From assembly GCF_000482725.1 (NCBI RefSeq), contig NZ_AXWP01000008.1, positions 91,602 through 155,601 of the forward strand: a DNA stretch of 64,000 nucleotides, read 5' to 3'. The position numbers and the translations under genes were made by a program. This DNA is from Psychromonas arctica DSM 14288. Its GTDB lineage: Bacteria; Pseudomonadota; Gammaproteobacteria; Enterobacterales; Psychromonadaceae. This document shows, piece by piece, positions 17,517-26,650 of this stretch (the first letter of the stretch is position 1; each line of letters opens with the position of its first letter). The notes below the pieces were generated by a model, which was given only the letters and a program-made list of their open reading frames with translations, searched no databases and was not told the origin of the DNA.

Positions 17517-18725
17517 ATGTATAAAATAAAAATATTTTTTGGTAGAACTGTTCTTTTTTCTTTGTATAGTTTAATTCGATTATTCAGCTTATTACCGACA
17601 AAAAAATCAAAAGAAACGGGGAATGTTGTTGTATTAACGGGGATTTTTTATTCAAAAAATTGGATTGATGCTCATTTAATTCCTTTGGTTACATGCGCGA
17701 GTGTTAAACATGTTTATATTGTATCTAACATTGTTGATTACGAATTAGAAGGTTTGACTATCATTAACCCACCTCCTATTTTAGCTAGTGTAGTAGGTGC
17801 AACTTTGGCTAGGTTAAGTACATTTTTTATTTGTACATTAAAAAATCAACCTGATTACATTGGAGGTTTCCATATTCTTTTTAATGCTACATTAGCCATT
17901 CTTTTTGCAAAAATTTTTCGCTGTAGGTCAATATATTTTAGTGGTGGTGGAATAACAGAAACACTTGAAAATGGGAAAACAGAGAATGATTTTTTTAAAT
18001 TTTTAAAGGGAAAAGATGAATTTATAACTGACTATATCTGCAAAATAATTGCTTGCGCATCTCGAGTTATAACAATGGGAAAAGGCGCTAAATTATTTTT
18101 TAGTGAAAATGGCACACATAACAATAAAATTCATATTATTTCAGGGTCTATTGATAGAAATCAGTTTTACTTCGATGATTCCATTTGTAAAGAATTTGAT
18201 ATTGTTTTAACTGCTAGATTATCTCAAGTCAAACAAGTCGATTTATATTTGGACATAATAAAAGAAATTAAAGAACGTCAAATTATTTGTAGAGCTTTGG
18301 TTATTGGTGATGGTCCTTTGCTCTCTGAGTTAAAAGAATATGCTAAGCAATTATGTATTGAAGATCGAGTCTATTTTGCTGGGCATCAATCTGACGTATT
18401 GCCTTGGTTACAAAAGTCGAAATTATACCTGTTAACATCCCAATCAGAAGGACTCTCATTATCTATGTTAGAGGGGCTTAAAGTAGGTTTGCCAGCAATT
18501 GTTCCTAATGTTGGCGACCTCTCGGATGTGTTAGTGAATAATTATAATGGTTATTTAATAGAAAACCATGATGTCGAAGAGTTTTCTAAGTCAATTATAA
18601 AGTTAATACAGAACCCTGATTTATTATCTGAATATTCAGCTAATGCAATTGAATCCACTCGTCGATTTGATTTAGCTTGCGTGCAGCAACAATGGAATAA
18701 ACTTTTTACAGCGGAAAGTAATTAA
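17517..18725 (+). CDS. GT4-family glycosyltransferase (intact module copy A)
   Basis: A 402-residue GT-B glycosyltransferase of the GT4 group. The C-terminal donor domain has DIVLTARLSQVKQVDLYLDI, then LVIGDGPLLSELKEYAKQL, and the E-x7-E motif EGLSLSMLE near residues 311-319. The N-terminal ~30 residues are hydrophobic, suggesting membrane association. The stop is one base before the CapK-like gene. It is paralogous to the enzyme at 21668, and its last ~30 residues resemble the remnant at 24063-24197, so the glycosyltransferase-CapK pair has been duplicated. Sugar specificity is unknown. Confidence 0.85.
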   Translation: MYKIKIFFGRTVLFSLYSLIRLFSLLPTKKSKETGNVVVLTGIFYSKNWIDAHLIPLVTCASVKHVYIVSNIVDYELEGLTIINPPPILASVVGATLARLSTFFICTLKNQPDYIGGFHILFNATLAILFAKIFRCRSIYFSGGGITETLENGKTENDFFKFLKGKDEFITDYICKIIACASRVITMGKGAKLFFSENGTHNNKIHIISGSIDRNQFYFDDSICKEFDIVLTARLSQVKQVDLYLDIIKEIKERQIICRALVIGDGPLLSELKEYAKQLCIEDRVYFAGHQSDVLPWLQKSKLYLLTSQSEGLSLSMLEGLKVGLPAIVPNVGDLSDVLVNNYNGYLIENHDVEEFSKSIIKLIQNPDLLSEYSANAIESTRRFDLACVQQQWNKLFTAESN

Positions 18726-18726
18726 A

Positions 18727-20127
18727 ATGAAAAAAGCATTTTCTAAAAAAAATCTATGGGCTGTAATGCCTACCCCTCTGAAAAAACTAGCTGGTTTATT
18801 ACTTTCGTTTGTTCCATTGCCTTATTTAATAGGTAAAAAATTTCGAGATACAAGCCGCTTAATTAATTCTGCTGATACCTGGTCAAAAGCTGAAATTGAA
18901 CAATATCAGCTTAAAAAATTAAAAGAGCAGGTTCTGGTCGCTTATAATAAATGTGCGGCTTACAAAAAATTATACGACGATGTCGGTATTGATATTTCAT
19001 CGTTACAAACATTGGAAGACTTTAAAATATTACCTTTCATTGATAAGCACTTTATTAATGAAAATATTGAAGAGCTATTGTTAGTGGATAAAAATAGCTC
19101 CGAGGTTGATTATATTACGACAGGGGGCACAAGCGGTGTTCCTTTAACATTCTATATTAATGCGGGTCGTTCACAAATAGAATATGCCTATTTAGTCGAT
19201 GGATGGAAAAAATCAGGTTTTAAATTAGGGGATGTTAAAGCTGTTTTCCGTGGAAGGGTTACAGGAACCAAGGGCGGAGTTAATAGGAGTTATGATCCTA
19301 TTTTTAGAGAGTATTATTATAGTAGCTTTCATACGAGCGATAATGATATGGCTGAATACGTTAAACACCTCAAATCTTTAAAAAACTGTTTTTTGCATGT
19401 TTACCCTTCTTCTGTTTATCAATTAGCAAGATATATTAAAAAAAATAATATATCGATTACAAATGTGCAAGCGATCTTAGCGGAATCAGAAAATGTATAT
19501 CCAGAACAACGTGATTTCGTTGAATCTGTTTTTGATTGTCGTTATTTTTCATCATATGGACATACTGAAAAACTCATAGCAGCTGGTGAGTGCGAACATT
19601 CCTCAAATTATCACGTATGGCCTACTTATGGTTATTTTGAATTAGTTAATGATCAAGGCAATGTAATTACAAAGCAAGGTGAAGTAGGTGAAATAGTCGG
19701 AACTGGCTTTATCAACACTGTAATGCCATTTATACGTTATAAGACTGGAGATTATGCTGAATACGTAGCGGATTCTTGCGATAAATGTAACCGTAACCAT
19801 CTAATTATTAAGAATATTCGAGGCCATAGAATTCAGGAATACTTAGTTACATTAAGTAAAGATTTGATTCCTTGGACTGCTATTAATATGCATGATGATA
19901 CTTTTGATGATGTACTTAAATATCAGTTTTATCAAGATACGCCAGGTAAAGCGATTATAAAAGTAGTCGTTAATACAGGTTTTTCCGATATTCAAAAGAA
20001 CAGAATAGAAAAGAATATAGGCCAAAAACTTGATGGAAGAGTGATTGTGAAAGTAGAAATTGTTGAGAATATTGAGCTCACTGAACGCGGTAAATCAGTA
20101 TTTGTTGATCAAAGAATAAAACTATGA
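18727..20127 (+). CDS. CapK/PaaK-like adenylate-forming enzyme (intact copy A)
   Basis: A 466-residue ANL-superfamily protein of the phenylacetate-CoA ligase/CapK type. The phosphate-binding loop is TTGGTSGVP near 131-139, with YGHTEKLIAAGEC near 278-290, RYKTGDYAEY near 340 and NIRGHRIQEY near 366. A Cys pair DSCDKCNRNH suggests a small metal site. The family activates a carboxylic acid with ATP; CapK-type members in capsule loci are thought to supply an acyl or amino-acid group for polymer decoration. The substrate is unknown. A decayed second copy lies at 24199-26485. Confidence 0.82.
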   Translation: MKKAFSKKNLWAVMPTPLKKLAGLLLSFVPLPYLIGKKFRDTSRLINSADTWSKAEIEQYQLKKLKEQVLVAYNKCAAYKKLYDDVGIDISSLQTLEDFKILPFIDKHFINENIEELLLVDKNSSEVDYITTGGTSGVPLTFYINAGRSQIEYAYLVDGWKKSGFKLGDVKAVFRGRVTGTKGGVNRSYDPIFREYYYSSFHTSDNDMAEYVKHLKSLKNCFLHVYPSSVYQLARYIKKNNISITNVQAILAESENVYPEQRDFVESVFDCRYFSSYGHTEKLIAAGECEHSSNYHVWPTYGYFELVNDQGNVITKQGEVGEIVGTGFINTVMPFIRYKTGDYAEYVADSCDKCNRNHLIIKNIRGHRIQEYLVTLSKDLIPWTAINMHDDTFDDVLKYQFYQDTPGKAIIKVVVNTGFSDIQKNRIEKNIGQKLDGRVIVKVEIVENIELTERGKSVFVDQRIKL

Positions 20128-20185
20128 AAATAAATTTAATTTTTATTCGTAATCAAACTTATTACATCATACATGGAGTTTTATC

Positions 20186-21622
20186 TTGATTAGAATAACG
20201 CTGCTAACACTTTTAATTGCTTATTTAAGTGTCTATGCGTGGAAGGATTGGTTTCGTGCAGCTTGTTGGTTGGTTCTTCTGATGGCTATTTTCCAACATC
20301 CCGATATGCCAAAAGCAATCGGAGGGGTTCCTGGTTTAAACCACTGGAATTTCTTGTTTGCAAATACAGTCTTATCTTGGTTATCTAATAGGAAAAAAGA
20401 GAAATTAATTTGGGAGATGCCGAAATTCATTAACACTTTACTATTTATGTATGCATTTTTCATTACCCTTAGTGTTGTTAGATATTTATATGATCATAGT
20501 GGCTTATTAGCATTGTTTGAAGTTACTGGATCACCAGCGCCCCGTATGGTGAGCGATATTAATGAATATTTAATAAATTGCTTTAAATGGGTATTGCCAA
20601 GCATGATTATATTTGATGGATGTCGTACCCGTAAGCAATATAATTTTGCTTTAGGAGCATTAGCGTTAATGTATATTTTATTAGCGTTACAAGTGATAAA
20701 AGCAATGAAGTTGGGTTCATTAACATTAGGCGGAGATGCGTTACAACATAAAGCACTTAAAATAATATCAAAAAGTGTTGGTTTTCACCGTGTGAATGTA
20801 TCGATGATGATGAGCGGTGCTTTCTGGCTAGTTTTTTGTTTAAAGGAGTTAGTGAGTACTAAGCATTACTGGTACTTTATTCTGCCTAGTTGCTTTATTA
20901 TTTTTCTGGCAATGGCATTAACGGGGGGGCGAACTGGGTATGGTACCTGGGCTGTTCTCGGGGGAGTTTATTGTTTATTTAGATGGCGAAAATATATTCT
21001 ATTAATACCGCTTGTTTATATCACTGTAATTGCTTTCGCGCCTTCTGCTGTTGAGCGTCTTAGCTTTGGTTTTTCATCTGAAGAATCAGCGGAATCACAG
21101 CCGATGAACGGAGATCAAGATATTGAGTTTGAAGGAGAAGAGGTTGATCTTTATGAAGTAACTTCTGGTCGAAATTTAGCTTGGCCATTAGTTTGGGAGT
21201 CAATTACAGAGGCTCCTTTTTTTGGTTATGGTCGAGAGGCGATGGCTAATATAGGGATAACATTAAGAATGAGAGAGATGTATGGGAAGTTTGATAGCTT
21301 TCCTCACCCTCATAATGCTTATTTACAGTGGATTCAAGATAATGGGTTCGTAGGCGCGATTCCTGTCTTTTTATTGTATTTTATTTTTTTAAAGTATTCT
21401 TGGAGCCTTTTTCGTGATAGTTCAGAGAAAATTTATATCGTGACAGGAGGAGTTTCATTTGCGTTATTAATGTCATTCTTTATTGCTTCTATTGGTAGTC
21501 AAACCTTTTATCCTAGAGAGGGAGCAGTTGGAATATGGGTGGCAATAGGGTTGTTATTAAGAGTCTATATTGAACGGGAAAAAATCTGTAATGGTGTTAA
21601 AAGTACCTTACTGAGCGAATAA
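20186..21622 (+). CDS. O-antigen ligase/Wzy-like membrane protein (exosortase-A-associated)
   Basis: A 478-residue polytopic membrane protein with roughly 10-12 hydrophobic segments. The stretch AIFQHPDMPKAIGG near 35-48 and the large-loop motif HPHNAYLQWIQDNGFVG near 373-389 fit the Wzy_C/O-antigen ligase family; the N-terminus resembles the exosortase-A-associated ligase subfamily. It would polymerise the exopolysaccharide or transfer it to an acceptor. The start is a TTG at 20186 with TGGAG nine bases upstream. No other Wzy candidate was found in the window, so polymerase is the likelier role. Confidence 0.8.
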   Translation: MIRITLLTLLIAYLSVYAWKDWFRAACWLVLLMAIFQHPDMPKAIGGVPGLNHWNFLFANTVLSWLSNRKKEKLIWEMPKFINTLLFMYAFFITLSVVRYLYDHSGLLALFEVTGSPAPRMVSDINEYLINCFKWVLPSMIIFDGCRTRKQYNFALGALALMYILLALQVIKAMKLGSLTLGGDALQHKALKIISKSVGFHRVNVSMMMSGAFWLVFCLKELVSTKHYWYFILPSCFIIFLAMALTGGRTGYGTWAVLGGVYCLFRWRKYILLIPLVYITVIAFAPSAVERLSFGFSSEESAESQPMNGDQDIEFEGEEVDLYEVTSGRNLAWPLVWESITEAPFFGYGREAMANIGITLRMREMYGKFDSFPHPHNAYLQWIQDNGFVGAIPVFLLYFIFLKYSWSLFRDSSEKIYIVTGGVSFALLMSFFIASIGSQTFYPREGAVGIWVAIGLLLRVYIEREKICNGVKSTLLSE

Positions 21623-21667
21623 ATTTACCCTATTATATTAAGTTAAATGTAATTTAAAGGAGAAATT

Positions 21668-22927
21668 GTGGAAAAGCAGGAATATACGGTTCAAAAGTCA
21701 CGTTTAATTGAGTCCCAAAAGAAAACATTTTTTAGGCAACTTGTATCAAATTTTTTAGTCTATCTGATTATAAGAATATCAAGTCTTATTGCTTTGATTT
21801 TTTCAGGTAAGAGCATGAGAAATAGTAATTGTACGAATAAAAAAAAATTTGTTTTTATAGGTCGTTTTGAGTCTAATAATTGGATTGCCGCACATATTAA
21901 ACCGTTAGCTGAATCGAATGTTTGCCAGCATATTTGGATTGTTGCAGATGAAAAAATGTTAGAAATAGAAAATGTAACTTATGTTACGCCTTCTCCGATT
22001 TTTCAAAAAATATTTGGTAGTATTTTTGCACGAACCTATACCGCTTACAAAATTGCAAGAGGCAACAATGTTGATTACGTTGGTGGTTTTCATTTGCTAC
22101 TAAACGGCATTTTTGCAAACGTTATTGCGAGAATGAATGCAGCTAAATCTATCTATTTCTGTGTTGGTGGTTGGTCTGAAATTATCGGTGGTGGCGTATA
22201 TAGTGGTACACCTATTTTCAAAGATATTGGTAAGCATGATTACACTTTAGAAGAGCGGTTAATTAATTATATTAAAACAATAGATTTAGTCGTGACAATG
22301 GGTAATAAAGCCAAATCATATTTAGAAAACAACGAGGTTGAAAATGTAGTTGTAAACCCAGGAGGAATAGACAAGTCAGTCTTCGAAAACTTGTTGGGGG
22401 ACAAAAATAATGATCTGATTCTTGTTGCTCGATTAGATCCTGTAAAGAGAGTTGATCGTTTTTTAAAAATAGTGCAACAATTAAAATTAAAATTGCCCGA
22501 TATTTCAGTCTTGATTGTTGGTGGTGGCAATCGACTTAAAGAATATGAGTTATTATCTCAACAATTGGGACTTAATAACAATGTCAAATTTACCGGGGCA
22601 ACAGAAGATGTTAAATCATATTTAGTAGCTTCACGCGTTTTTGTGCTTACATCAGACTCTGAAGGTTTACCATTATCATGTATGGAGGCCGCAACGCTAG
22701 GTTTACCAATCGTAGCATCAGACATAGGTGATTTATCTGATCTTGTTGAACCAGAGAAAACAGGCTATTTAATCAATAAAGAAGATATATCAGAATTTGT
22801 TGATAAACTATATTTGTTATTAACAAATAAAAAACTAGCGAAACGAGTTTCATTAGCTACATTGCATAAATCAGAGAAGTTTACACTTCAGGCCGCCTCA
22901 ATGATTTGGGAAAAAGTCATAAACTAA
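21668..22927 (+). CDS. GT4-family glycosyltransferase (paralogue of the one at 17517)
   Basis: A 419-residue GT-B enzyme. The donor domain contains DLILVARLDPVKRVDRFLKI, then VLIVGGGNRLKEYELL, and the E-x7-E motif EGLPLSCME. The N-terminal third shares the plan of the enzyme at 17517 (NNWIAAHIKPL here against KNWIDAHLIPL there; VDYVGGFHLL against PDYIGGFHIL), so they are paralogues. The start is a GTG at 21668 after AAAGGAGA. It is followed closely by the CapA-like gene. The sugar it transfers is unknown. Confidence 0.85.
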   Translation: MEKQEYTVQKSRLIESQKKTFFRQLVSNFLVYLIIRISSLIALIFSGKSMRNSNCTNKKKFVFIGRFESNNWIAAHIKPLAESNVCQHIWIVADEKMLEIENVTYVTPSPIFQKIFGSIFARTYTAYKIARGNNVDYVGGFHLLLNGIFANVIARMNAAKSIYFCVGGWSEIIGGGVYSGTPIFKDIGKHDYTLEERLINYIKTIDLVVTMGNKAKSYLENNEVENVVVNPGGIDKSVFENLLGDKNNDLILVARLDPVKRVDRFLKIVQQLKLKLPDISVLIVGGGNRLKEYELLSQQLGLNNNVKFTGATEDVKSYLVASRVFVLTSDSEGLPLSCMEAATLGLPIVASDIGDLSDLVEPEKTGYLINKEDISEFVDKLYLLLTNKKLAKRVSLATLHKSEKFTLQAASMIWEKVIN

Positions 22928-22944
22928 TCAAGGTTAAATTCATA

Positions 22945-24060
22945 ATGAGTATCCTAAGTAGTAATTGGACGATAAAGTTAGCGGACTATGCTTCAAAATC
23001 ACCTAAATCGAGCATGTTATTTTTAGGGGATATCGCTCTAGCGAGGGGAGTAGCAAGAACAATAGAGCGGCATGGAAACGATTATAATTTTATGCTTGTA
23101 AGGGAGATTTTTGACGAAAAATCAACTGTCATCTTTAATTTGGAATGTTGCTTAACAGAAAGAGGCGAGCCTTGGGAACCCAAGCCTGTTCTTATGAATG
23201 GAGTCGAGAGGTATTTGAATGTTTTTCCTCAGAATGTTAATTATGTCGTAAATGTAGCAAATAATCACTTCTTAGACTTAGGAGTTGTCGGAGCTCAAGA
23301 TACCATTGATGCTGTATACAAAAAAGGAATGGGTTGTTTTGGGGCTATGGGTAGCTACTCTGAAAGTTTTGAACATCAAGTTAATTTGCCAAGCGCAAAT
23401 GTTTCATTAATTGCTTACTCACCAGCGGCGCATCCATTTCCAACTGATACCGAGATAAATGTTTCTTACAAATCTGTGCGCGAAATGGTAACTGATGTTA
23501 AAAAGTTGAAAATGACTGCAGATTTATTGCTTGTGTCTTTGCATCAAGGTGTTGAATTTTGCCGTTATACTGATAAGATTTCAAGAAAAAGAGCGCAGGC
23601 ATTAATTGATGCAGGAGCCGATTGTGTTATTTGTCACCATACTCATGTTATACAAGGTATTGAAAAATATAAAGGTAAGATTATATTTTATGGGATTGGT
23701 AATTTTTTAATTGATATTGATACTAAAGCAATGCCGAGTACCAAATATAGCTTAAGTCTTGAGTTTGTTATTCAAGACAAGGAAATAAAAGAAATTAAAG
23801 TTGTACCTTTTTTTATCAATAGCGAGCTACAAGTAGAGTATTTACAAGGTGAGGATAAGTATAGGCTCGAACAGGAAATTAATTGGTTGTCTTCATTTTT
23901 TTCCAGTGTTTTTTTTGCTCAAATGAATTATGTATTAGCACGTGCCCTGTGGGTAAAGTTGCACCTAAAATCAGTAGCTAATATGTGCCAAAGAGAAGGG
24001 TTAGCAGCAGCGAGCCGCTATTATTTTTCTCGATTTTTTATAAAGTTGTCTAATAAATGA
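22945..24060 (+). CDS. CapA-family metallophosphatase-like capsule protein
   Basis: A 371-residue CapA/PgsA-like protein of the calcineurin-type phosphoesterase fold. Metal-ligand motifs are in order: GDIALARG (Asp29), FNLECCL (Asn65, Glu67), VANNHFLDLG (Asn107, His108), and CHHTHVIQG (His231, His232, His234) followed by GIGNFLID. I place the start at ATG 22945, not at an upstream TTG inside the preceding gene. No signal peptide is evident. In other bacteria CapA proteins act in poly-gamma-glutamate or capsule synthesis; here it may hydrolyse a phosphate group or assist acidic polymer assembly. Remnants of a second glycosyltransferase-CapK module follow directly. Confidence 0.83.
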   Translation: MSILSSNWTIKLADYASKSPKSSMLFLGDIALARGVARTIERHGNDYNFMLVREIFDEKSTVIFNLECCLTERGEPWEPKPVLMNGVERYLNVFPQNVNYVVNVANNHFLDLGVVGAQDTIDAVYKKGMGCFGAMGSYSESFEHQVNLPSANVSLIAYSPAAHPFPTDTEINVSYKSVREMVTDVKKLKMTADLLLVSLHQGVEFCRYTDKISRKRAQALIDAGADCVICHHTHVIQGIEKYKGKIIFYGIGNFLIDIDTKAMPSTKYSLSLEFVIQDKEIKEIKVVPFFINSELQVEYLQGEDKYRLEQEINWLSSFFSSVFFAQMNYVLARALWVKLHLKSVANMCQREGLAAASRYYFSRFFIKLSNK

Positions 24061-24062
24061 TT

Positions 24063-24197
24063 ATAGTTTTGAATTTGTTATCGACACATCAACCACTTGA
24101 AAAGTATTCGTTTAATGCTAGTTCGTCATCTAAACCCTTTGATCTTGAGTGTGTACTAAAACAATGGGATAACGTTTTTATTTCGGAAAATAATTAA
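24063..24197 (+). pseudogene. C-terminal remnant of a GT4 glycosyltransferase (module copy B)
   Basis: There is no start and no full domain, but the frame ending at TAA 24195-24197 reads EKYSFNASSSSKPFDLECVL then KQWDNVFISENN. This lines up with the end of the enzyme at 17517 (SEYSANAIESTRRFDLACVQ then QQWNKLFTAESN). The next gene starts one base after the stop with MKKAFSKKN, exactly as in the intact pair at 18725/18727. It is therefore the tail of a deleted paralogue. Confidence 0.8.
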
Positions 24198-24198
24198 T

Positions 24199-24347
24199 AT
24201 GAAGAAAGCATTTTCAAAGAAAAATATATGGGAGGCAATGCCTCCTGTTTTTAAGAAATTGGCTGGCCTTGCGCTTTCAGTTGTTCCTTTAGAGTACCTA
24301 ATTGGTAGGCAATTTAGAGAAACAACAAAACTTATTTTATCTGCGGC
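24199..24347 (+). pseudogene. 5' part of a CapK/PaaK-like gene, broken by an IS30 element
   Basis: The first ~49 codons match the intact CapK-like protein at 18727: MKKAFSKKNIWEAMPPVFKK against MKKAFSKKNLWAVMPTPLKK, then LEYLIGRQFRETTKLILSA against LPYLIGKKFRDTSRLINSA. The frame then runs into the left end of the IS. Matching resumes after the IS at the residue equivalent to about 121, so roughly 70 codons are missing and not merely displaced. Confidence 0.9.
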
Positions 24348-25438
24348 GGATTCAACTCTGAAGTGCATAACGACTAAGCAGCTATAGCTGCCATATGTTC
24401 AGCCATTAATTTGGCTGGCGTATTGTAATCTAATTTCTTTCTTGGTCTGTCATTGAGTTTCAATATTACCTCTTTTACTAATGAATTCGATACTTTTTTA
24501 AAGTCGGTAGATTTGGGCCAATATTGTCTTAACAAAGCATTTGTATTTTCATTCAAACCCCGTTGCCATGAACAGTATGGGTCTGCAAAATAGACTGCAC
24601 ACTTTAATTTTTTGGTTAACTCTTCGTGATAAGCGAACTCTTTACCGTTATCAGCGGTGATGGTTAAAACTGCATTTTTAAATGGTTTTAATAATGCAAG
24701 TGTGGCCGCAGTGACAGTCTTTGCTGATTTATCATCAATACGTGTCGATACTGTAAAACGCGTTTTACGCTCAACAATAGTCACTAATGCGCCGCTGTGC
24801 CCTTTACCAATGACTAAATCTATTTCCCAATCACCAACTCGGCTACGTGTATCAACGATATTAGGTCGCTCATCAATACTGACGCGGTTCTTGATAAAAC
24901 CTCGACCAGCTTGTTTATCTTTATTGCGCGCTTGGTAAGCCTTGCCTTTTCGACGCAGATATTGGAATAATTGACCACCACTCCGCTTATCGGACCAAAT
25001 ATGTTGGTAAATAGTTTCATCGCTAATACTGGTACCATGCTCTTTCTTAAGCCATCCTGAGATTTGGTCAGGACTCCATTTTTCACCTAGTTTTACATTT
25101 ATTAATGCAATCAGAGTAGATGTCATTTTAATCGCTTTACGCGCTTCAATACGCCTTTTAACTGCAGCTTGTTGGGCCTGGTTAATTCGATAACCTCGCT
25201 TACCTGTATTGCGAGAAAGCTCCCTACTAAGCGTTGATTGATTCACATTCAGTTGTTTAGCTATTTTATTTTGACTCATGCCTATTTTCTTTAGCGCATA
25301 AATCTGGCATCGTTGTTCGTAGGTCAGTTGTTTATATGTTTTCATTGTTGCATCTCTTGCCGGAGAAAAAGCGATAAGCATATATTCAGCTGACCGTCTT
25401 TTCTACCAATTCAAGTTATGCACTTATGATCTGAATCC
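24348..25438 (-). mobile_element. IS30-family insertion sequence (1,091 bp)
   Basis: The element has one transposase gene and imperfect terminal inverted repeats of about 26 bp. The left end begins GGATTCAACTCTGAAGTGC and the right end, read inward on the minus strand, begins GGATTCAGATCATAAGTGC. Both continue with ATAAC. The flanks do not match each other (CGGC on the left, AAGA on the right), so no target duplication is seen. With the missing CapK codons, this suggests a deletion next to the insertion. Confidence 0.9.
24374..25345 (-). CDS. IS30-family transposase
   Basis: About 323 residues. The N-terminal helix-turn-helix reads LTYEQRCQIYALKKIGMSQN then KIAKQLNVNQSTLSRELSRN, the IS30 signature. 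The DDE catalytic residues are visible as WEIDLVIGKGH (first Asp), TADNGKEF (second Asp) and LNENTNALLRQYWPKSTDF (Glu). I choose the ATG at 25345, where family similarity starts; an in-frame ATG 12 codons upstream at 25381 is also possible. The frame is intact, so the enzyme could be active and the element could still be mobile. Confidence 0.92.
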   Translation of the reverse strand: MKTYKQLTYEQRCQIYALKKIGMSQNKIAKQLNVNQSTLSRELSRNTGKRGYRINQAQQAAVKRRIEARKAIKMTSTLIALINVKLGEKWSPDQISGWLKKEHGTSISDETIYQHIWSDKRSGGQLFQYLRRKGKAYQARNKDKQAGRGFIKNRVSIDERPNIVDTRSRVGDWEIDLVIGKGHSGALVTIVERKTRFTVSTRIDDKSAKTVTAATLALLKPFKNAVLTITADNGKEFAYHEELTKKLKCAVYFADPYCSWQRGLNENTNALLRQYWPKSTDFKKVSNSLVKEVILKLNDRPRKKLDYNTPAKLMAEHMAAIAA

Positions 25439-26485
25439 AAGATAAAAATAACTCCGATGTAGATTATGTAACAACAGGCGGAACAAGTGGTATTCCCCTT
25501 GCTTTTTACATTAATGCAAGTCGTTCACAGGTTGAATATGCTTACTTAGTTGATGGTTGGCGTAAAGCAGGGTTTAAACTTGGAGATATAAAAGCCGTGT
25601 TAAGAGGGCGCGTTACGGGTTCAAAAGAGGGGGGACCGAAGTTACGATCCTATTTTTAAAGAACATTATTATAGTAATTTTCACATGAACGACAAAGGCA
25701 TGAGTCATTATATTTCTCATATTAAAACGCTGAAAGATTGCTTCCTGCATGTTTATCCTTCATCAATATATCAATTAGCCAGATTCGCGAAAAAAGAAAA
25801 TATAACATTTAATAATATTAAAGCTGTTTTAGCTGAATCAGAAAATGTCTATCCAGAGCAACGTACTTTTGTTGAATCAGTATTTAACTGTCGATATTAC
25901 TCCTCTTATGGGCACAGTGAAAAACTTGTTGCTGCCGGTGAATGTGAACATACAGCCGATTACCATGTTTGGCCGACTTATGGTTATTTGGAGTTATTGG
26001 ATGAAAATGACAATGTAATTACAGAAAAAGGTCAGGTTGGTGAAATAGTCGGAACTGGCTTTATCAATACTGTAATGCCATTTATTCGTTATAAAACAGG
26101 TGATTTTGCTGAGTATGTTGGTGATTATTGTGAGGCTTGTCAGCGCCACCATTTAATCATTAAAAATATCAGAGGACATCGCATTCAAGAAAATTTAGTC
26201 GCACGTGATAATAGTTTAATTTCATGGACTGCCGTTAATATGCATGACGATACCTTTGATGATGTATTACAGTATCAATTTTATCAAGACACTCCCGGTG
26301 TAGCAGTAATTAAAATCAGAGCGAGTAAAGTCTTTTCGGAGGAAAGCAAACAACGAATTATTAATAATATCAGTAATAAATTGCAGCACCGAATAGAAGT
26401 TTCTGTAGCACAAGTTGATGACATTCCATTAACGGAACGCGGTAAGTCAATCTTTGTTGATCAGAAAACCAATATTTCAAGTTAG
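25439..26485 (+). pseudogene. 3' part of the CapK/PaaK-like gene, with a frameshift
   Basis: After the IS, the frame reads DKNNSDVDYVTTGGTSGIP, matching DKNSSEVDYITTGGTSGVP in the intact copy. At a run of six G (25629-25634) the frame is lost and hits TAA at 25657. The matching frame resumes as SYDPIFKEHYYSNFH and continues to the TAG at 26485 (NIRGHRIQENL and ERGKSIFVDQ near the end). An internal frame from 25685 gives 266 residues without the phosphate-binding loop, so it is very unlikely to make an active adenylating enzyme. Confidence 0.9.
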
Positions 26486-26537
26486 TTGGAAACTATATTT
26501 AATGACTTAAAATATTTTAGGTAATTGTCAGAATATA

Positions 26538-26577
26538 AAAAGCTAACCAATTAAATTCATTTGCTTGGTTAGCTTTT
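26538..26577. terminator. Rho-independent terminator, probably bidirectional
   Basis: A 13-bp stem AAAAGCTAACCAA (26538-26550) with TTGGTTAGCTTTT (26565-26577) and a 14-base loop. It ends the plus-strand sugar operon and lies downstream of the minus-strand beta-helix gene. Confidence 0.85.
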
Positions 26578-26650
26578 AGTGGGGTACGTCACTTTATTAA
26601 TAAAGCTCTGTAATGTTAGTTAATATATTAATGCTAATTTTAGCACTGCC

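Noticed and set aside
24657-24938. Plus-strand open frame inside the IS30 element
   Set aside because: It is the opposite-strand shadow of the transposase.
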